Shown piece by piece: positions 46,725-56,573 of a stretch of 64,000 nt of DNA. Origin of the DNA: Chitinophaga pinensis (GTDB taxonomy: Bacteria; Bacteroidota; Bacteroidia; Chitinophagales; Chitinophagaceae); assembly GCF_007896845.1 (NCBI RefSeq), contig NZ_VOHS01000014.1, positions 1 through 64,000 of the forward strand, written 5' to 3'. The position numbers and the translations under genes were made by a program. Each line of letters begins with the position of its first letter. Positions within the stretch are counted from its first letter, which is position 1. The notes under the pieces are model-generated. The model was not told the DNA's origin. It did no database searches and saw nothing but the letters and a program-made list of their open reading frames with translations.

Positions 46725-48056
46725 TTATGACTGCGTGGCTGGTCTGCCGCCGCTGTTGTTCTTGCTTTTATGGTGCTGTGGCTGGCCACCCTGCGGGCGT
46801 TGGCCCTGATTTCCCCCCGGTTTGTGGTTACGGTTACCGCCACCATTGCCACCGGGACGTTTTTTACCGTGTGGACGTTTGCCACCGCCTGCGCGGAATG
46901 GTTTAGGTGAATATTCCGGTACCGGACCTAATGCAGCTGGTACCTCGGCTTTGGTCACCGGTTTACCCAATACTTCTTCGATACGGGCGAATTTGCGTTG
47001 TTCTTTCTCGCTGATGATGGTATAGGCGGTACCATCGGTGGCTGCTCTGGCAGTACGGCCGATACGGTGGATATAATCTTCCGCGTCGTTTGGCACGTCA
47101 TAATTGATCACCAGGTCTATATCTTCTATATCTATACCGCGGCTCAGGATATCTGTCGCCACCAGCATTTTCAGCTTCTTGTTTTTGAAATCCATGAGCA
47201 CCTGTTCTCTCTTCTCCTGCTCAAGGTCAGAGTGGATCTCTTCTACGGAGAAACGGGCCTTTTTAAGCTCATAGGTGAGCTGTTTTACGTTCTGCTTACG
47301 GGAACAGAAGATAATGATGCAGCCGAATTCCTTGCGTGCCAGCAGCTGTTTGATCAAACCGATCTTTTGTTCTTCAAACACGATAAACGCTTCCTGTACG
47401 ATCTTTTCAGGCGGTTTGGAGATGGCAATGTTGATCTCTTCCGGTTGATGGAGGATCTTCATGGCCAGTTTGCGGATCTTATCGGGCATGGTGGCCGAGA
47501 ACAGCAGGTTTTGTCTTTCCTTTGGCAGGGTAGAGGTGATCCTGATGATATCGTCATTGAAACCCATGTCCAGCATACGGTCTGCTTCATCCAGCACAAG
47601 GTATTTTACCGCGTCCAGCTTGACATAGCCCATGTTCAGGTGGGCGATCATACGACCGGGCGTACAGATAACGATATCCACGCCGGAAGTCAGGGCTTTT
47701 TTCTCAGCCGCAAACAGAGCGCCGTTGCTGCCGCCATATACGGCGATAGAGCTGACGGAGGTAAAATAAGACATACCCTCCAGTGTCTGGGCAATCTGGA
47801 CTGCCAGTTCACGGGTCGGTACTATAATCAGTGAGTTGATTTTGCGTGCATCATGGGGCTCAGTGATTAAGCGGTGCAGGATAGGCAGCAGGAAAGCGGC
47901 CGTTTTACCGGTGCCAGTCTGGGCACAGGCCAGAATGTCTTTACCTGCAATAATCGGGGGGATAACTTTTTCCTGGACTGGCGTCGCCGTCGTATATCCC
48001 ATCGCATCTATTCCATCCAGGACCCTGTCGTCCAGGTCAAATTCATCAAAATACAA
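46725..48056 (-). CDS. DEAD-box RNA helicase (RhlE-like)
   Basis: A 443-residue ATP-dependent RNA helicase. Motifs in order: Q motif TATPVQ, AQTGTGKT (about 43), PTREL, TPGR, DEAD (about 154), SAT, and HRIGRTAR (about 330). The last 70 residues are a basic, glycine-, asparagine- and histidine-rich tail (GGNRNHKPGGNQGQRPQGGQ) that likely binds RNA. Family members act in ribosome assembly and RNA decay, and are often induced in the cold. Confidence 0.93.
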   Translation of the reverse strand: MYFDEFDLDDRVLDGIDAMGYTTATPVQEKVIPPIIAGKDILACAQTGTGKTAAFLLPILHRLITEPHDARKINSLIIVPTRELAVQIAQTLEGMSYFTSVSSIAVYGGSNGALFAAEKKALTSGVDIVICTPGRMIAHLNMGYVKLDAVKYLVLDEADRMLDMGFNDDIIRITSTLPKERQNLLFSATMPDKIRKLAMKILHQPEEINIAISKPPEKIVQEAFIVFEEQKIGLIKQLLARKEFGCIIIFCSRKQNVKQLTYELKKARFSVEEIHSDLEQEKREQVLMDFKNKKLKMLVATDILSRGIDIEDIDLVINYDVPNDAEDYIHRIGRTARAATDGTAYTIISEKEQRKFARIEEVLGKPVTKAEVPAALGPVPEYSPKPFRAGGGKRPHGKKRPGGNGGGNRNHKPGGNQGQRPQGGQPQHHKSKNNSGGRPATQS

Positions 48057-48168
48057 AGTGCTTATATGGTTTTAATTCACAAATATATACGCTAAAGATA
48101 CGTAATTGTAATCACAGCACATACGGTATGTTCTTTGCGGGAAATGCGGGAACTAATAATTAACCGAG

Positions 48169-49260
48169 ATGTTGGAAAATTTACAGAAAGATCTTCATTT
48201 ACCGCCGATTGTATGGAGTATTTTGCTTGGCTGTGCCGCGCTGATCACAGGTTTAATTGTCAAGTATCTGCTGGCATTGATTCTGAAACTGACTGCCACT
48301 AAGAATCCGGCCGACTATTCCCTGATCAGATCCGTTTTAAAAAGATTGGGAAAACCGATCAATTATTTCCTGCCGGTGCTGGTGTTGGACATGGTACTGC
48401 CGTTTATGGAACTGGCAAAGCGGCCGATGGATATATTGAGTCGTGCCGTGGAGATTTCTCTGATCATTTCCTTTGGATTGATCCTGACGGGGCTGGTGAA
48501 GGTTTTTGAGGACTATGTGATGCATACCTATGACTTAAAAAAGGAGGATAATCTGCGGGAGCGGAAAATGCGTACCCAGTTGCAGTTTGTGCGTAAACTG
48601 GCTATCAGCATGATTCTGGTGCTGACTTTGTGTGCGGTGTTGCTGAGTTTTGACAGTCTGCGGAAGATTGGTGCAGGATTGCTGACCGGTGTGGGTGTCG
48701 GTGGTATCATTGTGGGTTTTGCCGCACAGCGTTCCTTATCCAATTTCCTTGCGGGGATGCAGCTGGCCTTTACACAACCGATCCGTATTGATGATGTACT
48801 GGTTGTGGAAGGAGAATGGGGCAGAGTGGAAGAGATCACCCTGACCTATGTGGTATTAGGTATCTGGGACCAGCGTAAACTGATATTACCGATCAATTAT
48901 TTTATAGAAAAGCCTTTCCAGAACTGGACCCGTACAGGTTCGGCGATATTGGGTACGGCATTCCTGTATCTGGATTATACGGCGCCTATAGACATATTGC
49001 GGGCCGAGTTTGAGCGGATCCTCAAGGATCATCCGTTGTGGGATAAACGGGTGCAGGTGATGCAGGTCACCAACATTACCGACCGTTCTGTGGAGGTCAG
49101 AATGCTGGTGAGTGCGAATAGTTCGGGCAAAGCATTTGACCTGCGCTGTTTCCTGCGGGAAAACATGCTGTCGTTTATACAGGCCAATCATGCTTATTGT
49201 CTGCCGAAAACGCGTGCTTTATTAGAAGAAAATGAGCAGAAATTATTAGCTCAGGGATGA
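48169..49260 (+). CDS. Mechanosensitive channel, MscS family
   Basis: A 363-residue membrane protein with about four helices (residues 15-40, 60-80, 90-110, 140-165). The pore helix and vestibule follow: GVGVGGIIVGFAAQ (about 180-195), then the beta-domain (IRIDDVLVVEGEWGRVEEITL). Opens under membrane tension to release solutes. It is convergent with the VOC gene: the two stops overlap by ten bases. Confidence 0.92.
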   Translation: MLENLQKDLHLPPIVWSILLGCAALITGLIVKYLLALILKLTATKNPADYSLIRSVLKRLGKPINYFLPVLVLDMVLPFMELAKRPMDILSRAVEISLIISFGLILTGLVKVFEDYVMHTYDLKKEDNLRERKMRTQLQFVRKLAISMILVLTLCAVLLSFDSLRKIGAGLLTGVGVGGIIVGFAAQRSLSNFLAGMQLAFTQPIRIDDVLVVEGEWGRVEEITLTYVVLGIWDQRKLILPINYFIEKPFQNWTRTGSAILGTAFLYLDYTAPIDILRAEFERILKDHPLWDKRVQVMQVTNITDRSVEVRMLVSANSSGKAFDLRCFLRENMLSFIQANHAYCLPKTRALLEENEQKLLAQG

Positions 49261-49715
49261 TCGTCATTGATTTCTACCCAATAACCATCCGGGTCGGTGA
49301 AATAGATCTGTTTGATACCATCGACCCGGAGTGTTGGTTTATCCGCTTCACCCTGCCAGCTTTCGAAAGGGATGTGGTGCTTACGCAAGCGGGCCATAAA
49401 TTCTTCAACTGAGGAAACACTGAAGCAGAGGTGGGAGTTTTTATCGTGGGGTACGATTTCCTTTGCGCCTGAAATAATGTGCAGATGACTGTGTTCAGCC
49501 ACTTTGAACCATGTGTGACGTCCATCATGGAAGGGCTCAGGGATGGTATCGATCTGGACAATATCCCTGTAGAAGGCAGTACTTTTCTGAAGATCAACTA
49601 CATAAAGCGCGATGTGATTTAACATGGCGCTTTTGCGTTGTTGTGCGGAAGCAGGCATATTGGAGAAGATCATAACAGCCGCCAGCAAAAGCAAGTGTGG
49701 AATCCGTTGTTTCAT
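49251..49715 (-). CDS. Exported VOC-family (glyoxalase-like) protein
   Basis: A 154-residue protein with a signal peptide (MKQRIPHLLLLAAVMIFSNMP...ASA) ahead of a single VOC domain (LNHIALYVVDLQKSTAFYRD, VEIND near the end). Metal-ligand positions are plausible at His in LNHIAL and Glu in WVEIND. VOC enzymes are mostly cytoplasmic; export is unusual. It overlaps the mscS stop. Confidence 0.82.
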   Translation of the reverse strand: MKQRIPHLLLLAAVMIFSNMPASAQQRKSAMLNHIALYVVDLQKSTAFYRDIVQIDTIPEPFHDGRHTWFKVAEHSHLHIISGAKEIVPHDKNSHLCFSVSSVEEFMARLRKHHIPFESWQGEADKPTLRVDGIKQIYFTDPDGYWVEINDDHP

Positions 49716-49730
49716 TCTCCAATATACTCA

Positions 49731-50291
49731 CTACTGATCGAATTTTATGAACTTTCTTGTCACCTTGATACCTGTATCGAAGATGATAGTGACGAGGTAA
49801 ACGCCCGGCAGGTAATCATGTACATCGAGTTTGTACTCATACATGGTACCGTAGGTAGCCAGTGCTGTATTGGCTTCTGAGAACACCATGCGTCCGTAGA
49901 GATTGATGACGCGCACGTCCACTCTTTTGACACCCGGATCAAGATTGTATTTGATAGTAATTTCTTTATCAGTAGGGTTAGGGTACACCAGCATTTCATC
50001 GGCATTGAGCTTTGGAAGCACCAAAGGGCCCTGCTGGTATCCCTGTTGCACAACGGCGTAGTCGGGATAGCTGAGCTGTTTCACGGCGATATCACCGATT
50101 GTACAGTCAATTTCGTATTCGAATAATTTTTGGTCCATGTCCGTCAATCCTACAAGTACGGCTTTACCTCCGCTGGCAGTGATCTGACGTTCGATCTTGG
50201 GGATCAGCGCAGACTGCGCGTGTGCCATTCCTGATAACAGGAATGACACACCCACAGCACTTGCTGTAATTATTTTACTGATTGTTTTCAT
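49731..50291 (-). CDS. Secreted protein with a Por-type (T9SS) sorting tail
   Basis: A 186-residue protein with a signal peptide (MKTISKIITASAVGVSFL...AHAQ). Residues about 100-186 resemble a type A sorting domain (LVYPNPTDKEITIKYNL, VINLYGRMVF, LPGVYLVTI). T9SS tails send proteins across the outer membrane. The 80-residue cargo part is not recognised. It starts three bases after the large OmpA-ended protein stops, so it is in the same operon. Confidence 0.8.
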   Translation of the reverse strand: MKTISKIITASAVGVSFLLSGMAHAQSALIPKIERQITASGGKAVLVGLTDMDQKLFEYEIDCTIGDIAVKQLSYPDYAVVQQGYQQGPLVLPKLNADEMLVYPNPTDKEITIKYNLDPGVKRVDVRVINLYGRMVFSEANTALATYGTMYEYKLDVHDYLPGVYLVTIIFDTGIKVTRKFIKFDQ

Positions 50292-50293
50292 TA

Positions 50294-53200
50294 TCAAGGT
50301 TTTTCGGCAGTGAAGATTTCCATCTCAACTCTTCTGTTCTTTCCTCTTCCAGCTTCGCTACTGTTGGTAGTAAGTGGTTGGGACTGACCATAGCCTTTGG
50401 TGGTAATTCTTTCAGCATCAACACCTTTGCTGACGAGGTATTGTCTTACTGCTTCACTTCTTTTTTCTGATAAAGTCTGGTTAAATGTTTCAGTGCCTTC
50501 GTTGTCTGTGTGACCGCTCAGCAGCAGCTGCCATTCACGATGTGCCTGCAGTAAAGCAGCCATTTTATCGAGAGAAGGCAGGGAAGAAACTGCGATTTCA
50601 GCTTTTGCACTGGCAAACTGAAGGTTGGAGAATGCTTTATTTACTACTTCTTTTTCGCTTTTTTTCAATTCTGCGGCTTTCATAGCTGGTTTTGCCGGAG
50701 TGGCAGCAGCAGCTGAATCAGCAGATGGGGTGATGTCGTTCATTGGTAATGGACCCGGACCAACAGGGAAACGTCTGTCGGAGTAAGGCAGTACGGTACC
50801 GTCAGCCAGTACTTCATCTGCACGGGAAGCGACGATCTGCCATGTGAAAGGCACATTCGATTTACCATTCTGTAACTCCTTTACGTCGAAGCCTTTAGCG
50901 GATTTATTGGTAACATATACACCGTTACATTCGCCTTCCAGCTGGATAAATACTTTCATCGGGTGTTTTGCATCGACACGGATCACTTTTGCGAGCAGAT
51001 CTTCGAGGTCGATATGTGCAGCACCGTTTTGCAGTTCGCCGGTACCGAAATCCTGGAACAATACTTCTGGCGCTTCTGTACAGAACAGGAGGCGGTTTTC
51101 GCCGGTCTGGTCTTTCACGACAGTAGATTTTGTACCATTGGAGATCATACCGTACATGCCACTTGAGTTAGCACCTGCGAGGTAAGTATAAGTATGTACA
51201 ACTGAAGCGGAGGTACCGAATTCGAATACACCACCCCAGCGATCAACGTCTGTAGCAAGACCTTTTGCAAAACCAACCACACCTACACCGGGATACTGGC
51301 TTGTACCTGTACCACCCGCAACACCAACCACACCTGCACCACCGTGTGACGGCAGAACAGTTACCTGATTGTTACCAACACCCATTACACCTACACCAAC
51401 GTTAACGGTTGTACCGAAACCGATTGTACCAACACGTGTACCCATACCCATTACACCCGCGCCTATTTCAGGCGTGTTGGTAATAGTCTGATAGTCAACG
51501 TTGTTACCCGCACCAACTACACCCACACCAGAAGCGTGTGTAGACATACCCAGCACACCACCTGAACGGAAGGTGTTGGTTGCTTTATAAGGGGAGTTCG
51601 TCATACCGATCACACCCACACCACCGCTGGTAGAAGAGTTATAACCTCTAACACCTTCGTTGAAACGGGTAGTACCAGAACCGTATACACCAGAACCTAC
51701 CTGTGTGAAACCTTTTACGCCGTAACCGTTACTTGCGTTGTAACCAGCCACACCAGCACCAGTACCGCTGTTTGCGTAACCGATGATTGCGTTTGTATAG
51801 ATAGGCTGGTCATTTACGATACCGGTAGAATGATCTCCGGAGAAAACGGTGAATACACCTTTACCGAGAGAAGTACCTGCATCGTCTGTACCGTTTACAA
51901 TGATCTGTGGTTTATCAGGGAAGATGCGCATTTTTTCAAACTGAGGACCTGTACCACCGGCCTTGATGATGAAAGGATTATCATCTGTCGTACCGATAAA
52001 GTCGAGCGCCGGATTGGTATCAGAGTTACCTCTGATCAGCCATGCTCTGTTGCCGGATTTTAAAGTATCTGTATCTGCGGTAGTGGCCAGTCCGATAGAA
52101 CCATCCGGTTTGAATTCCAGATTGGAGAGGTTCCATCCGGTACCACCTTCAGCGAGTACTTTCCAGGCGCCGGTACTATCATATATATAAGCAGTCCTGT
52201 CAGTGCTGTTGTAATAAGCCCAGTTCAGGGAAGGTGTAGCCGGTGCAGCTGCCATTGTACCCTGCCAGCTGATAGAGGCGCCATCTTTACCAATGGAACC
52301 ATCCTGTGCGAGTATCTGCCAGTTACCGAGGCTATCATATATATGCTTTCTTATCGGCGCTGTTATAGTAGGCCATGTTCAGGGAAGGCGTAGCGGGAGC
52401 TGTTGCCATTGTACCCTGCCAGGAGATGGAGATACCATCTTTTCCGATCACACCAGGAACACCATCTGCACCATCCTGTGCGAGGAGCTGCCATGTGCTG
52501 GTACTATCGTAGATGTAAGATTTTTTGTCTATTGTATTGTAATAAGCCTGATTGATAGTCGGTGTTGCAGGAGCTGCTGCGAGGGAGCCTAACCAGCTTA
52601 CGCCTGTACCTACGCCATTAGCACCATCTACACCGCTTTCAGCGAAAACCTGCCATGCAGATCCGTCATAGATGTAGGCTTTTTTGTCGGTCATATTATA
52701 ATATGCCTGATTAGCGCCACTTGGAGTTGGTTCTGCTGTGAAAGAACCTAACCACGAGAGTGCAGGGCCGGGAAGACCGTCAATACCGTTAGTACCATCC
52801 TGCGACATGATCTGTGGCTGGAGGTTGGTATCGTAGATATAAGATTTCTTATCTGTACTGTTATAATATGCATTACCAGCAGCAGGCGCTATAGGAGCAG
52901 AGGCCAGTGTACCCAGCCATACAACGCTGATAGTGGTACCACCGCCGCCACCACCGGTGCCACCGTTGACAGCATACAATGCATACGGAACGGCCATAAA
53001 AGGCATTGTTCCGATGGGAACGAAGTCGTTGTTACCATTTTTGTCCAGTTCAACTTTCAGATACTGGTTGGCCGCGCTCCAGGGGATGTTCGAGAAGGAG
53101 CCGGTTTCTACAGTACCCTGGCCAATAATGACATTGAACAGCCCCTGTGAATTGGTCACGGGGGTATGTTTTTCCACATAGATTGCTGGTCCGTCAGGGC

Positions 53201-53375
53201 TTCCGCTAAGGATACTGAATCTGACCTGAATAGCTTGCAGTTTTAAGGGGTCACCCTGGTTGGAACTTCGGGCGAGTGCCTGATAATTGAAGCCTGTCAG
53301 ACCCGATTGTGCTCTTGCGATGAAGCTCGAACAAACAAAAATGGGGACAAGTAAAATGAGTAAAATTGCTTTCAT
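50294..53375 (-). pseudogene. Long repeat-rich surface protein with OmpA end, interrupted at an AT repeat
   Basis: Read through one break, this is about 1027 residues. The start at 53375 (MKAILLILLVPIF) gives a signal peptide. A 120-residue domain (GFNYQALARSSNQ) is followed by six copies of a 45-50-residue unit (SWLGSLAAAPATP...AYYN-DKK-YIYD), several with collagen-like Gly-rich links. Next come many VGVIGM/GVVGAG-type beta-helix-like turns, a domain with LEGECNGVYVTNKSAKGFDV, and a C-terminal OmpA domain (LLSGHTDNEG). The fifth unit stops at 52335 because TATATATGATAG reads as TAT ATA TGA; the sister unit has one more AT and stays open. It is either a slip that can switch expression or a sequence error. 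A sorting-tail gene follows. Confidence 0.75.
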
Positions 53376-53864
53376 CTCATACGAGTTATAACAGTAATAA
53401 GTCAATAAGTATATAATATTATATTATATCTTATATTATATTAAGTAAAGATATGACTTAATTTCTATTTATTCTTATTTTAATGTATTGTTTACACGAA
53501 TCACACAGACGTAGCATGGTTATCTATAGAAATTGTGTTATTTAAATAGGGGTATGCCCCTCACTTTAGTGTTATATGAGGTGAGTAAAAATAGGAGGTA
53601 ACCCCTAATAGCCGACTGATTATCAATTCCAGAAAATGGAATAAAAGAAGGAGGGGGAGGTCGGGTAGGAGGATATTCACCCTAACGTGCTATTTCTAAA
53701 AAAAATGACGCAAAGACAGGAGTCCTGACAAAAATTCTTTTCTGCACAAAGTTGCCCGTCCGGATATGTTGGTAAATTGTTAACATGGAGCAATAGTATT
53801 TTCACTGGTGTTCCTTTTCTGCATTCCGCTGCGTATATTGCTCCCCTTAAAGGAATTTAGAGAT
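53376..53864. other. AT-rich divergent promoter region
   Basis: About 490 bases between two divergent envelope genes. 53406-53450 is a run of TATATAATATTATATTATAT and similar AT words, able to melt or slip. The rest shows no gene or named motif. The GH92 frame is open from 53808 but is not taken to start there. Confidence 0.5.
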
Positions 53865-56150
53865 ATGCAATTGGGACTTAAGCATTACCCTGTGCTGGCT
53901 GCCTCACTTTTACTGGCCGGCATGCAGGTAAACGGACAAGACAAGAAACCAACTTTTACTTCAGGAAAGGAGTTTAAGCCTACAGAATACGTCAATCCAT
54001 ACATCGGTACCGGTGGCCATGGTCACGTATTTCTGGGTGCGAGCGTGCCTTTCGGTGCGGTACAGGTTGGGCCTACCAACATCGTAAAGGGTTGGGATTG
54101 GTGTTCAGGTTATCATTATTCTGACAGTGTGGTGATCGGTTTCCCACAGATGCACCTGAGTGGTACGGGTATCGGTGACCTCGGTGACGTGTTGATCATG
54201 CCATATACCGGTAAGATCAGGACGAACCATGGTTCACAGGAGAATCCGACCACTGGTTATGGTTCCCGCTACACACATGCGCATGAGACGGCGAAACCCG
54301 GCTATTATGCGGTGCAGCTGGAAGACTACAATATTAAAGTGGAACTGACCGCTTCCGAAAGGGTTGGTTTTCATAAATATACGTTCCCACAGGGACAGGA
54401 AGGCCACATCATCATCGACCTGAAAGAAGGTATCGGTTGGGATGCGCCGGTAGAAACCTTTATCCAAAAGAAAGACGAGTACACGCTGGTAGGGTATCGT
54501 TTCTCTAAAGGATGGGCGGAAGACCAGCGTCTGTGGTTTGCGATCAAAAGCAATGTGCCTGTAAAGGATTTTGTCGTATTTGACGGTGACAAACAACTGT
54601 CTGGTACTGAAGGAAAGGGTAAAACCATCAAGGGTGTTATCAATTTCGACAAAGCGCCTGCAGAAGCGATGCTGAAAGTAGGTGTTTCTCCTGTAAGCAG
54701 TGAGAATGCACTGGCTAACATCAATAGTGAGATTCCTTCATGGGACTTTGCAGGTACGGTGAAAACAGCGACTTCCAAATGGAACAAGGAGCTGTCTAAA
54801 ATCCAGCTGCAGACAAAAGACACTGCCAGCAGAAGCATCTTCTATACAGCTATGTATCATACGATGATTGGTCCGGCATTGTTCAACGACCATGACCGTT
54901 CTTACCGTGGTACAGATAAGAAAGCTTATCCTAATCCGGGTTTTGACAACTATACCGTCTTCTCGCTGTGGGATATCTATCGTTCCTGTGCGCCGCTGTA
55001 TACCCTGACACAGCCAGAAAGAGTGAGCAGTTTTGTAAACTCTATGCTGACTATCTACAAGCAACAGGGTAAACTGCCTATCTGGCCTCTGGTGGGCAGC
55101 GAAACCAACTGTATGGTGGGTTATCATGCCGTACCGGTTATTGCGGATGCTTATCTGAAAGGCTATAAAGGATTTAATATCAATGAAGCTTTTGAAGCCA
55201 TGAAAGCTTCTGCTACCAGAGATGATCTGGGTATGAAGGATATCAAAGCGAAAGGATATATTCCGGCTGATAAAGAATACGAATCTGTATCCAAAGCGAT
55301 GGAATATGCGATTGACGACTGGTGTATTGCTGCTGTAGCTAAAAAGCTGGGCCGTACAGATGATTTCGCGTATTTCTCCAAACGTGCAGGTTATTATAAA
55401 AACTACTTCGACAGCACTATCAAGTTTGTACGTCCGAGACTGGATGATGGTAGCTTCAAAACGCCATACGATCCGTTCCACTCCATCCATGAAAAAGGTG
55501 ACTTCACCGAAGGTAATGGCTGGCAGTACACCTGGCTGGTGCCACAAGATGTAGAAGGTCTGATCAGCCTGATGGGCGGTGACGATGCTTTCACCCAAAA
55601 ACTGGACAGCCTGTTTGTAGCAAGTGGTGATATGGGGGCAGAAGCTTCCAATGATATCTCCGGTCTGATTGGCATGTATGCACATGGTAATGAGCCAAGC
55701 CATCACGTTACTTACATGTATGCTTATGCTGGTAACCAGTGGAAAACATCCGAGAAAGTAAGACAGGTGATGAAAGACTTCTATACCACCACTCCGGAAG
55801 GTCTGGCAGGTAATGAGGACGTAGGTGCAATGTCTTCCTGGTACGTACTCTCTTCTCTCGGTTTCTATCCGGTAAATCCTGCGAAAGGTATTTATGTATT
55901 TGGTAGTCCGCTGTTTGAAAAAGCCAGCCTGAAGGTACAGGGTGGTAAAACTTTCAATGTAGAGACCATCAACAACAGCGCTGAAAATATCTATATCCAG
56001 CAGATTACGCTGAATGGCAAGCCATACAAAAACAGCTATATCCGTCACGCGGATATCCTGAAAGGCGGTACGCTGAAGATCACAATGGGCAACAAGCCTA
56101 ATTATGATTTCGGTAAAGCGGTAGCTAACCGTCCGGATTCAAAATACTAG
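53865..56150 (+). CDS. GH92-family exo-alpha-mannosidase
   Basis: ATG 53865 (MQLGLKHYPVLAASLLLAG) gives the signal peptide; the frame is open from 53808. About 761 residues. The GH92 marks are GHVFLGASVPFGAVQVGP, GWDWCSGYHYSD and FPQMHLSGTGIGDLGD at the N-terminus, and HGNEPSHHVTYMYAYAG and GNEDVGAMSSWYVLSSLGFYP near the C-terminus. Its Glu and Asp residues are the catalytic acids by analogy. GH92 enzymes use calcium to remove terminal alpha-mannose from glycans. It is exported and stands alone, with a strong terminator. Confidence 0.95.
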   Translation: MQLGLKHYPVLAASLLLAGMQVNGQDKKPTFTSGKEFKPTEYVNPYIGTGGHGHVFLGASVPFGAVQVGPTNIVKGWDWCSGYHYSDSVVIGFPQMHLSGTGIGDLGDVLIMPYTGKIRTNHGSQENPTTGYGSRYTHAHETAKPGYYAVQLEDYNIKVELTASERVGFHKYTFPQGQEGHIIIDLKEGIGWDAPVETFIQKKDEYTLVGYRFSKGWAEDQRLWFAIKSNVPVKDFVVFDGDKQLSGTEGKGKTIKGVINFDKAPAEAMLKVGVSPVSSENALANINSEIPSWDFAGTVKTATSKWNKELSKIQLQTKDTASRSIFYTAMYHTMIGPALFNDHDRSYRGTDKKAYPNPGFDNYTVFSLWDIYRSCAPLYTLTQPERVSSFVNSMLTIYKQQGKLPIWPLVGSETNCMVGYHAVPVIADAYLKGYKGFNINEAFEAMKASATRDDLGMKDIKAKGYIPADKEYESVSKAMEYAIDDWCIAAVAKKLGRTDDFAYFSKRAGYYKNYFDSTIKFVRPRLDDGSFKTPYDPFHSIHEKGDFTEGNGWQYTWLVPQDVEGLISLMGGDDAFTQKLDSLFVASGDMGAEASNDISGLIGMYAHGNEPSHHVTYMYAYAGNQWKTSEKVRQVMKDFYTTTPEGLAGNEDVGAMSSWYVLSSLGFYPVNPAKGIYVFGSPLFEKASLKVQGGKTFNVETINNSAENIYIQQITLNGKPYKNSYIRHADILKGGTLKITMGNKPNYDFGKAVANRPDSKY

Positions 56151-56173
56151 TCATATTCTGATATGATCAAAAG

Positions 56174-56201
56174 GCCGGCTGTGAGAACAGCCGGCTTTTT
56201 T
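56174..56201 (+). terminator. Intrinsic terminator after GH92
   Basis: GCCGGCTGT pairs exactly with ACAGCCGGC around GAGA, followed by TTTTTTTG. Confidence 0.95.
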
Positions 56202-56573
56202 TGTTGTAACATCAGGAATCAAGCATAAAATTAAGCATTGGAATGCAGTTGAGAGGTTACAATTATTTATTAATCAATAGCTTAGGTTGTTATTAACCGT
56301 TGAATGATGCCAGCGCTACCCTGACTGAGTTGGTCTTTTTTATCAGCATTCTTCCCTGAGCATTAACAGCGTTTATCTGTCTCATCTCTTTCTTACTCAA
56401 TCGTTTACTTTTATTTTTTAAGTGTATTCTATAACAATTTGTTAGCAAATGCATTAACCGGTAATTAACAGTTTAAATGAGCAGATGTGCGTAGCTTCAT
56501 GCAATAGATTGCAATACCTGTAATTTGTATTCCACGTGCGGAGCCATCTACCAATCATTGAATAGCAAGAAAG
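56202..56573. other. Gene-free stretch upstream of the orphan FecR
   Basis: About 370 AT-rich bases. I find no ECF sigma-factor gene or remnant here, although FecR genes usually follow one. No repeat or strong hairpin is seen. Confidence 0.55.

Noticed and set aside
47000..47834. 278-codon plus-strand frame inside the helicase
   Set aside because: Complement of a strongly supported DEAD-box gene with all motifs in place.
50294..53375. Diversity-generating retroelement target
   Set aside because: Repeat-fibre proteins can be such targets, but no reverse transcriptase, template repeat or variable-repeat pair is in the window.
54738..56048. 436-codon minus-strand frame inside the GH92 gene
   Set aside because: Shadow of a clear GH92 enzyme; no domain wording of its own.
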